A stretch of DNA of 51,344 bases, from contig CAIKBD010000419.1 of the NCBI GenBank assembly GCA_903825565.1, positions 1 to 51,344 of the forward strand, in the 5' to 3' direction. The notes below the pieces were generated by a model. It searched no databases. It saw only the letters and a program-made list of their open reading frames with translations, and had not been told where the DNA came from. This document shows, piece after piece, positions 8,148 to 17,666 of the stretch. Each line of letters begins with the position of its first letter. Position 1 is the stretch's first letter. The position numbers were made by a program, and so were the translations under genes. The DNA is from an uncultured Anaerolineales bacterium (GTDB lineage Bacteria > Chloroflexota > Anaerolineae > UBA4142).

Positions 8148-8927
8148 ATGGCTCACTCGTCAAGGAAGATTGGGTCTGTCCAACGCGCCATTGACATCCT
8201 CAACTTGTTTAACGCCCACTCGCCCGAGTTGGGCACGACCGAAATTGCCCGCGCCCTAAATTTACACAAGAGCACGGCGGCGAGTCTCGTTTACACGCTC
8301 GAAGCCAATGGGTTGCTCGCGCAAAACCCGGACACCCGCAAGTTTCGGCTTGGGCTGAAATTGGTTGAGCGTGCGTCGGCAATGCTCGACCAAGTGCAAG
8401 TGCGGCAAGTTGCATACTTGCACCTCCAAACGCTACGCGATCAATTCAACGAAACGATCAATCTGGCGGTTTTTGACGGCGCAGATGTGGTTTACGTCGA
8501 GCGTATTTTGGGCACCAAAGCCCTGGGGATGCGTTCCGAAGTCGGACGGCGTGCGCCCGCGCACAGCACCGCACTCGGCAAAGCAATTCTGTCGTGCTTT
8601 CCCGCCTCGTTCGCGCAAGAGTATGTTCGCCGGTACGGTTTACCCCCTGTCACGCCCAAAACGATCACCAATCCACAAAAATTTTTTGCCGAATTGGAGC
8701 AAGCGCGCGCGCAAGGATATGCGCTTGACGACGAGGAGAACGAAATTGGCGGGCGTTGTGTTGCCGCGCCCGTGTTTGATCACACCGGCGAAACGATAGC
8801 CGCCGTTAGCATTTCTTCGCCTGCCGCACATTTGCCGATGGGGGATGTGCCGCGTGCCGGTGCGTTGGTGCGCGAGACCGCCAAAGCAATTTCGCACAAT
8901 CTTGGGTACGTGCCACGTGCGTACTGA
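8148..8927 (+). CDS. IclR-family transcriptional regulator
   Basis: A 259-residue IclR-type regulator. The N-terminal winged helix reads GSVQRAIDILNLF...TEIARALNLHKSTAASLVYTL (about residues 9-60). The effector-binding domain follows with VYVERILG, MRSEVGRRAPAHSTALGKA and the conserved C-terminal VAAPVFDHTGETIAAVSIS. Such proteins sense small carboxylates or sugar derivatives and usually control neighbouring catabolic genes. The ATG at 8148 is favoured over GTG 8097 because AGGAAA lies 11 bases upstream and alignment to the family begins right after it. It probably controls the divergent dehydrogenase arms; the target is inferred from position. Confidence 0.9.
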   Translation: MAHSSRKIGSVQRAIDILNLFNAHSPELGTTEIARALNLHKSTAASLVYTLEANGLLAQNPDTRKFRLGLKLVERASAMLDQVQVRQVAYLHLQTLRDQFNETINLAVFDGADVVYVERILGTKALGMRSEVGRRAPAHSTALGKAILSCFPASFAQEYVRRYGLPPVTPKTITNPQKFFAELEQARAQGYALDDEENEIGGRCVAAPVFDHTGETIAAVSISSPAAHLPMGDVPRAGALVRETAKAISHNLGYVPRAY

Positions 8928-8946
8928 AAAAATCGTTAAAAAGGTG

Positions 8947-8987
8947 TTGACATTTGGTGGTAAAAATGGTATATGGTATACCAAATG
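8947..8987 (+). promoter_or_regulatory. Promoter with overlapping GntR/FCD operator
   Basis: TTGACA (8947-8952) and TATATG (8970-8975) are spaced by 17 bases. A perfect palindrome TGGTATACCA (8974-8983) overlaps the -10 element and lies inside a wider inverted repeat, CATTTGG (8951-8957) with CCAAATG (8981-8987). TGGTATACCA fits the TNGTNNNACNA consensus known for FadR/FCD-type GntR regulators and is very like the UxuR/ExuR site core. The gntR-type gene immediately downstream is therefore likely autoregulated. Confidence 0.65.
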
Positions 8988-8996
8988 CCAATTCAC

Positions 8997-9683
8997 ATGA
9001 AAAACCTAGATATAGATGGTCTAAACCTCCGAATTGAACAAAAACTCTTGCGCGAGCAGGCGGTTGATATTCTCCGTGATGCAATCATAAGCGGCGCTCT
9101 TCCGCCACAAACAAAACTAATCGAACGGCAAGTTGCTCGGATGCTCGGCACAAGTCGTATTCCAGCACGCGACGCGCTCTTGGCACTTGAGCGCGAGGGA
9201 TTGGTGATCAACCGCAATGGGGCGCGCTCCGTTATCCAAGTCGACGAAAAGGAGATCAAAGAGCTGTATCTTTTGCGTCGGACTTTGGAGCCGATGGCTG
9301 TCGAATTGGCGTGTGAACATGCGACGCCGGAAAATTGCGCGCCGATGCTCGATCAACTCAATCGAATGCGCGAAGCGATTGCAAGCAAGGATGGCATGGC
9401 GTATCGCAAGAGTGATTTAGACACGCATCGCGCCATTTGGGTGCTGGCAGATAATAGCTTGCTCTTGCGGGTGCTGGATTCCTTGATGAAAAGCATTTAC
9501 ATGGTCATTGTTTATACAGCCAGTATCGAGGAAAGTTGGCAAGTGACGATGGCTTCGCATCAAGCCGTCATCGAGAACATTGTGCGGCATGATGAACCTG
9601 CCGCCGTTGCTAGTATGCGCCAACACATTGACGAAGTTTTCGAGCGCGTGAATTTGGTCAAATTGAAACACTTTACAAATTGA
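8997..9683 (+). CDS. GntR-family regulator, FadR/FCD subfamily
   Basis: A 228-residue regulator. The N-terminal winged helix contains DAIISGALPPQTKLIERQVARMLGTSRIPARDALLALEREG, and the all-helical FCD domain follows with its likely metal/ligand residues in SDLDTHRAIW, MASHQAVIENIV and MRQHIDEVF. Candidate starts at 8973 and 8985 lie within the operator palindrome, and transcription should begin near 8982. The ATG at 8997 (MKNLDIDGLN) is therefore preferred; the message would be nearly leaderless and no Shine-Dalgarno is visible. The importer genes start 96 bases downstream, so it probably controls uptake of a sugar acid or related compound. Confidence 0.88.
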   Translation: MKNLDIDGLNLRIEQKLLREQAVDILRDAIISGALPPQTKLIERQVARMLGTSRIPARDALLALEREGLVINRNGARSVIQVDEKEIKELYLLRRTLEPMAVELACEHATPENCAPMLDQLNRMREAIASKDGMAYRKSDLDTHRAIWVLADNSLLLRVLDSLMKSIYMVIVYTASIEESWQVTMASHQAVIENIVRHDEPAAVASMRQHIDEVFERVNLVKLKHFTN

Positions 9684-9779
9684 TTGGACGAATCGTGAAA
9701 GGAGGAATAGAACTCAATACCCGATGAGTCTTCTTTTCGCATTTTCCTAAAATCTAAATGGTACGAGGAGGTATCTCAA

Positions 9780-11999
9780 ATGTCAGTGAAGAAATTGACC
9801 CGCCGCGACTTTCTCCGTATTGCCGGTATCAGCACTGCCGCGCTCGTTGCAAGTTGCGCGCCCGAACCAACCAAAGCCCCCCCCGCGCCGACTTCTGCGC
9901 CTGCACCCAAGCCGACGGATGCACCGAAACCAACTGAAGCGCCCAAGCCAACAACTGCGCCCGCGGCGACTGCCGCGCCCAAGCCGACCGATGCGCCCAA
10001 GCCCACTGTTGCGCCGACTGTTGCGGCGAAACCCACCGAAGCCAAACTAGGTAGCACGCTCGTCGGCAAGCTTGAAGGTCCCACGATCATTCGCGAGGTT
10101 GCCCAGTACCCCAAGGCGTTCAAAGAAGCGCCCATGCTCGCCGATCTCGTCAAAGCCGGCAAACTCCCCGAAGTTGCGAAACGCTTGCCTGATCCGAGCG
10201 AGGTCATGGTGATCAAGCCGTTGAAAGAAGTTGGCAAGTACGGCGGCAACTGGCGGCGCGCGTTCACCGGTCCCGCCGATCACGAAAACGGCAACCGCAT
10301 CAACTCCGCCGACAAGATTTTGCACTTTGATTACACCGGCAACAAGATCGTGCCCGCGCTCGCCAAGGATTGGAAAGTGAGCGACGACGGCAAGACGATC
10401 ACCATCTACTTGCGCAAGGGCGCGAAATGGTCGAACGGCGATCCGTTCACCGCGAACGATTTCGTGTTCTGGTACGAAGATGTATACATGAACAAAGAAC
10501 TTGTTCCCACCCCGTTCTTTGAATTCCAGATCAATGGCAAAAACGGCGTGCTGAAAAAAGTTGACGATTTCACCGTCGCTTACGAATTCCCGGAAGCGTA
10601 TCCGTATTTTGTCTACATCCTCGCCGGGAGCACCTCGATGGGCGCGGGGTTTGCCACGCGCGGCGCGTTCCAAACCAACGGCGGTTCGTACTGCCCGTCG
10701 AACTATCTCAAACAATTCCTGCCCAAGTACTCGTCCGTTGATGCGGCGAACGCCAAAGCCAAAGCCGCCGGGTTCGACAACTGGATCTCGTATTTCAAGA
10801 ATCGCTATTCCTGGGCGCTCAACCCCGAATGCCCGACGATGACCCCGTGGCGCACCGTCTCCCCGATCAACACGCCGACCTGGGGCATGGAACGCAACCC
10901 GTATTTCTGGCAAGTGGACACCGATGGCAATCAACTGCCGTACATTGACAAGCTGACGATGACGCTCGCCGAGAATACCGAAGTCGCGAACCTGCGTGCG
11001 ATTGCCGGCGAATACGATTGCCAGGAACGCCACATGGGTCTCGCCAAATTGCCCGTCTTCTTGGAAAATCAACAAAAGGGCAATTACACCGTTCACCTCG
11101 ACCCGGCGTTCAACGGCTCGGACATGGCGTTGCACATGGGCAATGCGTACGAAGGCGATCCCGAAATTTCCAAGTTGATCAAGAACAAGGATTTCCGCCA
11201 TGCGCTTTCGATGGGCATTGACCGCGACCAACTCAACGAAGCGTTCTGGCTCGGCGTGGGCTTTGCCGGTTCGACTGCGCCCGCGCCCGACACGCTCTAT
11301 GCGCCCGGCGCAGAGTGGAACAAGAAATGGTGCACGCTCGATCTCAAGCAATCGAATGACATCCTCGACAAATTGGGCTACACCAAAAAAGACGCGGATG
11401 GTTATCGCCAACGCTTGGATGGCAAAGGTCGTCTGCGCTTGGAAATGATCACCGTGCCCGGCTCGTTCGTGCCATACACGCCGATGGGCGAAATGATCAA
11501 GCAACAGTGGAAGAAAATCGGCATTGACGTGGACATCAAGGAAACCGAACGCAACCTCGCGTTTGGTAAAGATGCCAACGACGAAGTGCAGATGATCACC
11601 TGGGCGAACGATGGCTCGGAAATGTTGTACCTCTTTGCGCGCCATGCGTTGCCGGTAGATTCTGCCGAATGTCACATGGGCATGGCATACGCCAAGTGGT
11701 TTGCCTCGAACGGCACGCAAGGCAAGAAACCCGAAGACCCCGAAATGATTCGCGCGATGGACTTGTTCCGCGCGGCAATGGGTCAAAAAGAAGAAGACCA
11801 GATCAAGAGCGCGAAAGAAATCTGGAAGATCGTCGTCGAACAACAATGGAGCATCGGCGTGGTGGGTCAATCGCCGGCGTTCATGGGCGTCCGCGTTGTG
11901 AAGAACAATATGGGCAACGTCCCCGAACGCCAGGTGAATGCGCAACACGCACGCACACCTTGCACCTCGGGTCCAGCCACCTACTATTTCAAGTCGTAG
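9780..11999 (+). CDS. ABC transporter substrate-binding lipoprotein, family 5 (Tat-exported)
   Basis: A 739-residue extracytoplasmic solute-binding protein of the oligopeptide/oligosaccharide family 5. The N-terminus has a twin-arginine signal, [11 protein letters not shown], and a lipobox ending LVASC, so it should be exported folded and anchored as a lipoprotein. A linker of repeated KPT/APK units (about residues 30-80) follows. The binding domain shows [38 protein letters not shown], the classic family region. GAGGAGGT precedes the ATG. In Chloroflexota and Thermotogae, family-5 proteins often bind sugars rather than peptides, which would fit the catabolic genes around it. Two permeases and two ATPases complete the importer. 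Confidence 0.93.
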   Translation: MSVKKLTRRDFLRIAGISTAALVASCAPEPTKAPPAPTSAPAPKPTDAPKPTEAPKPTTAPAATAAPKPTDAPKPTVAPTVAAKPTEAKLGSTLVGKLEGPTIIREVAQYPKAFKEAPMLADLVKAGKLPEVAKRLPDPSEVMVIKPLKEVGKYGGNWRRAFTGPADHENGNRINSADKILHFDYTGNKIVPALAKDWKVSDDGKTITIYLRKGAKWSNGDPFTANDFVFWYEDVYMNKELVPTPFFEFQINGKNGVLKKVDDFTVAYEFPEAYPYFVYILAGSTSMGAGFATRGAFQTNGGSYCPSNYLKQFLPKYSSVDAANAKAKAAGFDNWISYFKNRYSWALNPECPTMTPWRTVSPINTPTWGMERNPYFWQVDTDGNQLPYIDKLTMTLAENTEVANLRAIAGEYDCQERHMGLAKLPVFLENQQKGNYTVHLDPAFNGSDMALHMGNAYEGDPEISKLIKNKDFRHALSMGIDRDQLNEAFWLGVGFAGSTAPAPDTLYAPGAEWNKKWCTLDLKQSNDILDKLGYTKKDADGYRQRLDGKGRLRLEMITVPGSFVPYTPMGEMIKQQWKKIGIDVDIKETERNLAFGKDANDEVQMITWANDGSEMLYLFARHALPVDSAECHMGMAYAKWFASNGTQGKKPEDPEMIRAMDLFRAAMGQKEEDQIKSAKEIWKIVVEQQWSIGVVGQSPAFMGVRVVKNNMGNVPERQVNAQHARTPCTSGPATYYFKS

Positions 12000-12016
12000 T
12001 ATCACCCTCACCCCAA

Positions 12017-12090
12017 CCCTCTCCCGTTCGCAAAAGCGGCGAACAGGAGAGGGAGCGACCAATTCCCTCCCCTGCTCAAGCGGGGGAGGG
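12017..12090 (+). repeat. Two stable hairpins between binding protein and permease
   Basis: The first stem pairs 12017-12031 with 12039-12053 (15 bp, one mismatch, core CCCTCTCC / GGAGAGGG). The second pairs 12065-12075 with 12080-12090 (11 bp with one G-T pair) around TCAA. In the transcript they would sit between the abundant binding protein and the membrane genes, a common place for attenuation or 3'-end protection. The CCCTCACCCC-type sequence also resembles dispersed palindromes found in many genomes. Confidence 0.75.
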
Positions 12091-12116
12091 TTAGGGAGGG
12101 GGTAGAAAGTAATTCT

Positions 12117-13106
12117 ATGATCGCATACATGGTGCGGCGCATTCTCTTGGCGCTCTTGACGATTTGGATGATTACGATCCTCTCCTTTATCATCATCCAA
12201 TTGCCTCCCGGCGATTTTGTGGACACGTACGCAAACACCATGTCCGCCGGCGGCACCGGCATCACCCAAGCCGAGAAAGATGCTTTGCGTGAACAGTACG
12301 GCATCAACCAGCCCATGTACGTCCAGTACTTGAAATGGATGGGCTTGATCATGCAGGGCAATTTTGGCATGGCAATCGAGTGGGGGCGGCCCGTGCTCGA
12401 TGTCATCGGCGACCGGTTGATGTTGACGATTGTGATCTCGCTCGCGGCAATTGTTTTTACCTGGGCGCTCGCTTTGCCGATTGGGATTTACTCAGCGGTG
12501 AAACGCTACTCGTTCCTCGATTACCTTTTCACCTTTGTCGGTTTTATCGGCTTGGCGATTCCTGGCTTTATGCTCGCGTTGATTGTTATGTACGTCGGCT
12601 TTTCGTACTTTGGCTCCAACATCGGTGGACTTTTTTCCGCCGATTATGCCGAAGCGCCGTGGAGTATGGAAAAGGTCTGGGATCTCATCCAACACTTGCC
12701 CGTGCCGGCGATTGTGCTGGGCGTATCCGGCACCGCGCAAATGATTCGCATCATGCGCTCGAACCTGCTCGATGAATTGCGCAAGCCGTACGTGATGACC
12801 GCGCGCGCGCGCGGGCTTGCCGAATCGCGCGTGATTATGAAATACCCAGTCCGCGTTGCGCTCAATCCATTCATCAGCACGATCGGCTATTTGCTCCCTT
12901 ACGTCGTGTCCGGGAGCATCATCGTTTCGATGGTGTTGAGTTTGCCGACGGTCGGTCCGCTCTTGCTCAAGTCCCTGGTCGCGCAAGACATGTTCCTCGC
13001 GGGCACGATTGTGCTTTTGCTCGGCGTGCTCACCGTGATCGGCACCTTGATTTCCGATTTGTTGTTGATGTGGGTTGATCCACGCATTCGCTTGGGGAGA
13101 CAATAA
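12117..13106 (+). CDS. ABC transporter permease, DppB/OppB type
   Basis: A 329-residue inner-membrane permease with about six hydrophobic helices, starting MIAYMVRRILLALLTIWMI as typical for DppB-like proteins. The EAA-type cytoplasmic loop that contacts the ATPase is visible as LRKPYVMTARARGLAESRVI (about residues 221-241). The last helices end in WVDPRIRLG, another family signature. It pairs with the DppC-like protein, whose ATG overlaps its stop (TAATGA). It forms half of the membrane channel of the importer starting at 9780. Confidence 0.93.
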   Translation: MIAYMVRRILLALLTIWMITILSFIIIQLPPGDFVDTYANTMSAGGTGITQAEKDALREQYGINQPMYVQYLKWMGLIMQGNFGMAIEWGRPVLDVIGDRLMLTIVISLAAIVFTWALALPIGIYSAVKRYSFLDYLFTFVGFIGLAIPGFMLALIVMYVGFSYFGSNIGGLFSADYAEAPWSMEKVWDLIQHLPVPAIVLGVSGTAQMIRIMRSNLLDELRKPYVMTARARGLAESRVIMKYPVRVALNPFISTIGYLLPYVVSGSIIVSMVLSLPTVGPLLLKSLVAQDMFLAGTIVLLLGVLTVIGTLISDLLLMWVDPRIRLGRQ

Positions 13107-14239
13107 TGAGCGAAAAAACCTTGCCCCAAGATTCGGTCAAGACCACGGTCGCCGAAGAAAAAATTGCGGTGGCGACGCAGTGGCAATTGATGTGGTGGCG
13201 TTTTCGCAAACACAAACTCGCGATGATCGGCGTCGTCGTGTTGATTCTGTTCTATCTGGTCGTGGCGTGCGTAGATTTTTTGGCGTATGCCGATCCCAAC
13301 GAATCGGACGCGCAACGGGGTTTGATTGCGCCGCAGACCATCGAGTGGTTTGACAATGGTGAGTTCAAGCCGTACGTTCATCCGCTCAAAGGCACGCGCG
13401 ATCCGAAAACATTCAAACGCGTCTATGTGCCGGATATGGACACCAAGTTGCCCATCGTCTTTTTCGGTCCGGGATTTTCGTACAAATTCCTTGGGCTGAT
13501 TGAAACCGACCGACACTTGTTTTCGGTGGAAGGGGCGGACGCGTACAAGACCTTGTTCCTCTTCGGCACCGATGTGCAGGGCCGCGATATTTGGTCGCGT
13601 TTGATCTATGGCACGCAAACGTCGTTGACGATTGGCTTGGTCAGTGTCGCGCTGTCCCTGCTTCTCGGCGTCACGCTCGGCGGCATGTCCGGTTATTACG
13701 GCGGCGTGTTCGACACGTTCATCCAACGTATCATTGAAATTTTGCGCTCGATCCCGACGATTCCCTTGTGGATGGGTTTGACCGCGGCGTTGCCGAACGA
13801 TTGGAATGTGACCCAGGTTTATTTTGCCATCACCATCATTATTTCGCTGATCGGCTGGACGGAGTTGGCGCGCGTCGTGCGCGGACGCTTTCTGTCGTTG
13901 CGCCAAGACGATTTTGTGATGGCGGCGGAATTGCTCGGCTGTTCCAAAGCGCGCATCATTTTCCGACACATGGTTCCCTCGTTCGTTAGCCACATCATTG
14001 CCGCGACAACGCTTGCCATTCCGGCGATGATTATCAGCGAAACGTCGCTCAGTTTCCTGGGGCTGGGATTGCGCCCGCCTGCAATTAGTTGGGGCGTGCT
14101 CTTGCAAGACGCGCAAAACGTCCAGGCGCTTGCGATCTCACCCTGGCTGTTGATTCCGGTTTTGCCGGTGATTGTCGCGGTACTCGCGTTCAACTTTACC
14201 GGCGATGGCTTGCGCGACGCGGCGGATCCGTACGGATAA
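13106..14239 (+). CDS. ABC transporter permease, DppC/OppC type
   Basis: A 377-residue permease. It has a cytoplasmic N-terminus, a first helix near residue 35-60, a long extracytoplasmic loop (about 60-165) and a C-terminal core of helices starting at GTDVQGRDIWSRLIYGTQTSLTIG, the hallmark of DppC-like proteins. The EAA loop is MAAELLGCSKARIIFRHMVPS. The C-terminus NFTGDGLRDAADPYG is also characteristic. The start codon overlaps the stop of the preceding permease. The extracytoplasmic loop is longer than in E. coli DppC, as in many sugar-type importers of this family. Confidence 0.93.
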   Translation: MSEKTLPQDSVKTTVAEEKIAVATQWQLMWWRFRKHKLAMIGVVVLILFYLVVACVDFLAYADPNESDAQRGLIAPQTIEWFDNGEFKPYVHPLKGTRDPKTFKRVYVPDMDTKLPIVFFGPGFSYKFLGLIETDRHLFSVEGADAYKTLFLFGTDVQGRDIWSRLIYGTQTSLTIGLVSVALSLLLGVTLGGMSGYYGGVFDTFIQRIIEILRSIPTIPLWMGLTAALPNDWNVTQVYFAITIIISLIGWTELARVVRGRFLSLRQDDFVMAAELLGCSKARIIFRHMVPSFVSHIIAATTLAIPAMIISETSLSFLGLGLRPPAISWGVLLQDAQNVQALAISPWLLIPVLPVIVAVLAFNFTGDGLRDAADPYG

Positions 14240-14242
14240 AGC

Positions 14243-14278
14243 GTAAAACGTAAAGCGTAAATCGTAATTACGTTTTAC
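14243..14278. repeat. CGTAAA heptamer palindrome
   Basis: GTAAAACGTAA (14243-14253) is the exact reverse complement of TTACGTTTTAC (14268-14278). The intervening bases continue the CGTAAAG / CGTAAAT heptamer series. It fills the gap between the second permease and the first ATPase gene. Confidence 0.75.
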
Positions 14279-14294
14279 TCGATAGGTCTGATCA

Positions 14295-15299
14295 ATGACA
14301 AAAGACAATCACCCTTTGCTTTCTGTTCGCAATCTCAAAACATATTTTTTCCAAGACGAAGGCACGGTCAAAGCGGTGGATGGCGCATCGTTCGATGTGT
14401 TCCCCGGCAAAACGCTCGGCATCGTCGGCGAATCGGGTTGTGGCAAAAGCGTGACCGCCCAATCCATCTTGCGGATTGTTGACGCACCCGGCAAAATTGT
14501 CGAGGGCACGATCACGTTGACGCGCGCGAATGGCAATCAGGTCGAACTCACGCAATTGCAACCGGACAGCCAGGAGATGCGCGACATTCGCGGCGCGGAG
14601 ATCGGACTCGTGTTTCAGGAACCGATGACTTCGTTCAGCCCGGTGCACACGGTCGGCGATCAAATCACCGAAGCGATCCAGTTGCACATGAATGTGACCA
14701 AGCTAGAAGCACGCAAACGCGGCATCGAAGCGTTACGTTCGGTCGGCATTCCAAAACCGGAACGGCGCATTGACGAGTACGCGTTTGAGTTGTCCGGCGG
14801 TTTGCGCCAGCGGGCGATGATCGCGGTTGCGCTCTCGTGCAGTCCGCGTTTGCTCATCGCCGACGAGCCGACGACCGCGCTCGATGTGACGACACAAGCG
14901 CAGATTCTCGATCTGCTACGGACTTTGCAACAACAAAATCAGATGGCGATCATGCTCATCACGCACAACCTGGGTGTCGTCGCCGAAATGTGCGATGACG
15001 TGGTCGTGATGTATCTGGGCCGCGTTGTCGAGCAGGGCACGGTGGACGACATTTTCCACAGTTCCAAACATCCGTACACCAAGGCACTGCTCAGTTCGAT
15101 TCCCAGCATCGAAATGGAATCGCGTGTGAAACTGCCGACGATCACCGGCTCGATTCCGCATCCGTACGCGCGCCCGGCGGGCTGTCCCTTTTATCCGCGT
15201 TGTGAGCGTTTCATGGAAGGCGTTTGCGATAAACAAGAGCCAACCTTGCTCGCGGTGAGTGACAAACAAAAGGTGAGTTGCTTTTTGTATCAAAAGTGA
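14295..15299 (+). CDS. ABC transporter ATP-binding protein, DppD/OppD type
   Basis: A 334-residue ATPase with all expected motifs: Walker A GESGCGKS, Q-loop VFQEPMTSF, a signature written LSGGLRQR, Walker B LLIADEPTTALD and the H-loop histidine in MLITHNLG. The C-terminal oligopeptide-transporter extension contains HPYTKALLSSIP and four cysteines (CPFYPRC, VCDKQEP, VSCFLY) that in this family bind an iron-sulfur cluster. It should couple ATP hydrolysis to the permeases encoded just upstream. Its normal partner gene is displaced by the inserted restriction-modification genes. Confidence 0.94.
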   Translation: MTKDNHPLLSVRNLKTYFFQDEGTVKAVDGASFDVFPGKTLGIVGESGCGKSVTAQSILRIVDAPGKIVEGTITLTRANGNQVELTQLQPDSQEMRDIRGAEIGLVFQEPMTSFSPVHTVGDQITEAIQLHMNVTKLEARKRGIEALRSVGIPKPERRIDEYAFELSGGLRQRAMIAVALSCSPRLLIADEPTTALDVTTQAQILDLLRTLQQQNQMAIMLITHNLGVVAEMCDDVVVMYLGRVVEQGTVDDIFHSSKHPYTKALLSSIPSIEMESRVKLPTITGSIPHPYARPAGCPFYPRCERFMEGVCDKQEPTLLAVSDKQKVSCFLYQK

Positions 15300-15311
15300 T
15301 ATTCTGTGGTT

Positions 15312-16703
15312 ATGACGATCACGTTAGCCGAAATTGAAAAACGCGACTGCGCGCTAGAGAAACATTTTGCGACAAAACTTTTCGTCCAATCGGCACTGAC
15401 GCGCTCGCTCGTCAGTTTTCAAGCGAACAAAACGCGCCCGGTGTATCGTTGGTACAAATACAAGGAGGCGTTTTCCGCCGCGCTCGTCGAGCATCTGTTT
15501 GAAAAATATCGCGTGACGCGCGGCGTCGTTCTCGACCCGTTTGCCGGGAGCGGCACGGCGTTGTTCGCCGCGAGCGCATTGGGGTTGGATGCGGAGGGCA
15601 TCGAACTATTGCCGATTGGTCAGCAAATTATTGCGACGAAAAAATTGCTCGGCGCCGGTTTGACCGCGCCAGATTTGGAAACGTTGCGGCATTGGGCGGC
15701 GCAACCGGTTTGGCAAAACGGCGCGCGCGCTATTCCGCTCCCCGAATTGCGAATCACCGCCGGTGCGTATCCTGACGCGACGCGCCAAGCCATCGAAAAA
15801 TTTCTCGGCGCGTGCGAAAAAGAAAATCCGCGCGTGCAAACCGTGTTGCGTTTCGCGCTCCTCTGTGTTTTGGAGACGATTAGTTACACGCGCAAAGACG
15901 GACAGTATCTGCGTTGGGATTATCGTTCGGCGCGACGGCAAGGCAAAACGCCATTCGACAAAGGCGAGATTCAAAATTTTCAGCAAGCAGTAGCCGACAA
16001 ACTGAATGAGATTCTTGCCGATTTACAACCGCACACGACGCAAGCGAGTTTTTTGCCGACCGCGACGACGCAAGGTGAAATCACTCTGCACGGCGGATCG
16101 TGTTTGAACGTGATGCCCGCGTTGAACGCGGAAACGTTCGACGCGATAATGACTTCGCCGCCGTACTGCAATCGTTATGATTACACGCGCACCTATGCGT
16201 TGGAGCTGGCTCTGCTCGGCGCGGATGAAAAACGCTTGTCCGATTTGCGCCAAACGATGTTGAGTTGCACGGTCGAGAATCGCGCCAAAGATTTGCTGGC
16301 GATCAATCCGCGGTGGGCGGGCGCGATTGACGCGGCGGACCAGCAACCGTTGTTGCAAGCCATTCTCGCTTATCTCGACGCGCAAAAGGCGCAGGGACTG
16401 CTCAACAATGCGGGCATTTCGCGAATGGTGCGCGGATATTTTTGCGAGATGGCGTGCGTGATTGCCGAGTGCGCGCGCGTGCTAAAACCCAACGCGCCGC
16501 TCTTGATGGTCAACGACAACGTGCGGTACGCCGGCGCAAGCATTTCGGTTGACTTGATTCTCTCGTCCCTTGCCGAGAACCTGGGTTTTCGTGTGGAAAA
16601 TATTCTCGTTTTGCCGAACGGCAAAGGCAACAGTAGCCAGCAGATGGGCGAACACGGACGCGCCGAATTACGCAAGTGCATTTACGTTTGGAGAAAATCC
16701 TGA
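15312..16703 (+). CDS. Type II DNA methyltransferase (probably N4-cytosine)
   Basis: A 463-residue site-specific DNA methyltransferase, presumably protecting the sites cut by the neighbouring nuclease. Motif I (S-adenosylmethionine binding) is [12 protein letters not shown] near residue 77, and the catalytic motif IV is [13 protein letters not shown] near residue 281. The order I then IV, with SPPY, is typical of amino-methyltransferases, and SPPY favours N4-cytosine. A GTG at 15306 is an alternative start two codons earlier. The gene follows the DppD-like ATPase after 12 bases, and its TGA overlaps the ATG of the nuclease gene. No composition break is obvious by eye. Confidence 0.88.
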   Translation: MTITLAEIEKRDCALEKHFATKLFVQSALTRSLVSFQANKTRPVYRWYKYKEAFSAALVEHLFEKYRVTRGVVLDPFAGSGTALFAASALGLDAEGIELLPIGQQIIATKKLLGAGLTAPDLETLRHWAAQPVWQNGARAIPLPELRITAGAYPDATRQAIEKFLGACEKENPRVQTVLRFALLCVLETISYTRKDGQYLRWDYRSARRQGKTPFDKGEIQNFQQAVADKLNEILADLQPHTTQASFLPTATTQGEITLHGGSCLNVMPALNAETFDAIMTSPPYCNRYDYTRTYALELALLGADEKRLSDLRQTMLSCTVENRAKDLLAINPRWAGAIDAADQQPLLQAILAYLDAQKAQGLLNNAGISRMVRGYFCEMACVIAECARVLKPNAPLLMVNDNVRYAGASISVDLILSSLAENLGFRVENILVLPNGKGNSSQQMGEHGRAELRKCIYVWRKS

Positions 16704-17656
16704 TGCCCACGCAACCCTATCGCAAGCATTTACGTTCGAGCGCCGATTTGATGACGACGTACGAAGCCACCCGCGCCGGTTTTGTCGCGCTTGCGCTCGA
16801 GCGCAGTCGTCGCGCGACGCCGTATGTGGCGGAGGCGCGCGCGTTGCGACACGCGGCAGCGCAAGCCAAAATGCCGGCGGATTTGTTGCAGATTGCCGGC
16901 ATTGAAGCCGGATTGTGGGCGGCGGCGGGTCTTTCGGACAAGGCGTTGACGCATTTGCTTCCCGAAGATAAAACCGAAGCGGTGCAAGGTCTCATCAAAA
17001 ATTTTCTCGAACCGGCGGGCGGCAAATTTGTCGAAGAGTTGGTGTTTCGTTTTTTGCTCACGCGCGGCGACGCGCTGGGCGGCGCGATGCGAAATGTCGG
17101 CGGTGCGCTGGCGCAGAGAAAATTGACGCGCGCGCTTCTGGCGTCGCTGACATTGGCGAACGTCGCGTATCGCTGGCAACACGCCAAGACGCGCGAATGG
17201 GTCGCGCAAACAAATGACGATGCGGACATCGAGTTGGCGTTGCGCGGCATCGCGTGGCGACGTGGCAATAAATCGCGCACGCTCATCTACAATTTGACTG
17301 TGCCGCTCGTCAAGAACAATGTGGACTTGTGTTTGTTCAACGCGTCGCCGGAAAAACTGGAGGCGGATTTCGCTTTGCCCGCCGCGTATCTCGCGCTTGG
17401 CGAATTGAAAGGTGGCATTGACCCTGCCGGCGCGGACGAGCATTGGAAGACGGCGCGCACTGCGCTCGAACGCATTCGCAAAGCGTTCGCGCAGGCGCAC
17501 GCCGCGCCCGCAACATTCTTTGTCGGCGCGGCGGTCGAAAAAAAAATGGCGAACGAAATCTGGGAACACTTGCAAGACGGCACGTTGACGAATGCCGCGA
17601 ACCTCAACGCCGAAAAACAAATTGCCTCGGTCTCGCGTTGGCTGTGCAGTTTATAA
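16703..17656 (+). CDS. Type II restriction endonuclease, AvaI/BsoBI family
   Basis: A 317-residue nuclease that matches the AvaI/BsoBI family in length and in several long motifs: [19 protein letters not shown] near the N-terminus, [14 protein letters not shown] in the middle and [19 protein letters not shown] at about 233-251. In BsoBI the corresponding ELK supplies two of the catalytic metal-site residues, and it is intact here. Family members cut CYCGRG, which is the likely target. The ATG at 16703 overlaps the methyltransferase stop (TGATG), so the pair is translationally coupled. The gene lies inside an ABC importer operon, which suggests acquisition. Confidence 0.88.
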   Translation: MPTQPYRKHLRSSADLMTTYEATRAGFVALALERSRRATPYVAEARALRHAAAQAKMPADLLQIAGIEAGLWAAAGLSDKALTHLLPEDKTEAVQGLIKNFLEPAGGKFVEELVFRFLLTRGDALGGAMRNVGGALAQRKLTRALLASLTLANVAYRWQHAKTREWVAQTNDDADIELALRGIAWRRGNKSRTLIYNLTVPLVKNNVDLCLFNASPEKLEADFALPAAYLALGELKGGIDPAGADEHWKTARTALERIRKAFAQAHAAPATFFVGAAVEKKMANEIWEHLQDGTLTNAANLNAEKQIASVSRWLCSL

Positions 17657-17666
17657 ACGGATCGTA

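Noticed and set aside
10047-12269. A 740-codon open frame on the minus strand opposite the substrate-binding protein.
   Set aside because: It mirrors the strong codon bias of the plus-strand gene, has no Shine-Dalgarno or family pattern and crosses two real genes. The same applies to other long antisense frames such as 30661-32442 and 40917-42950.
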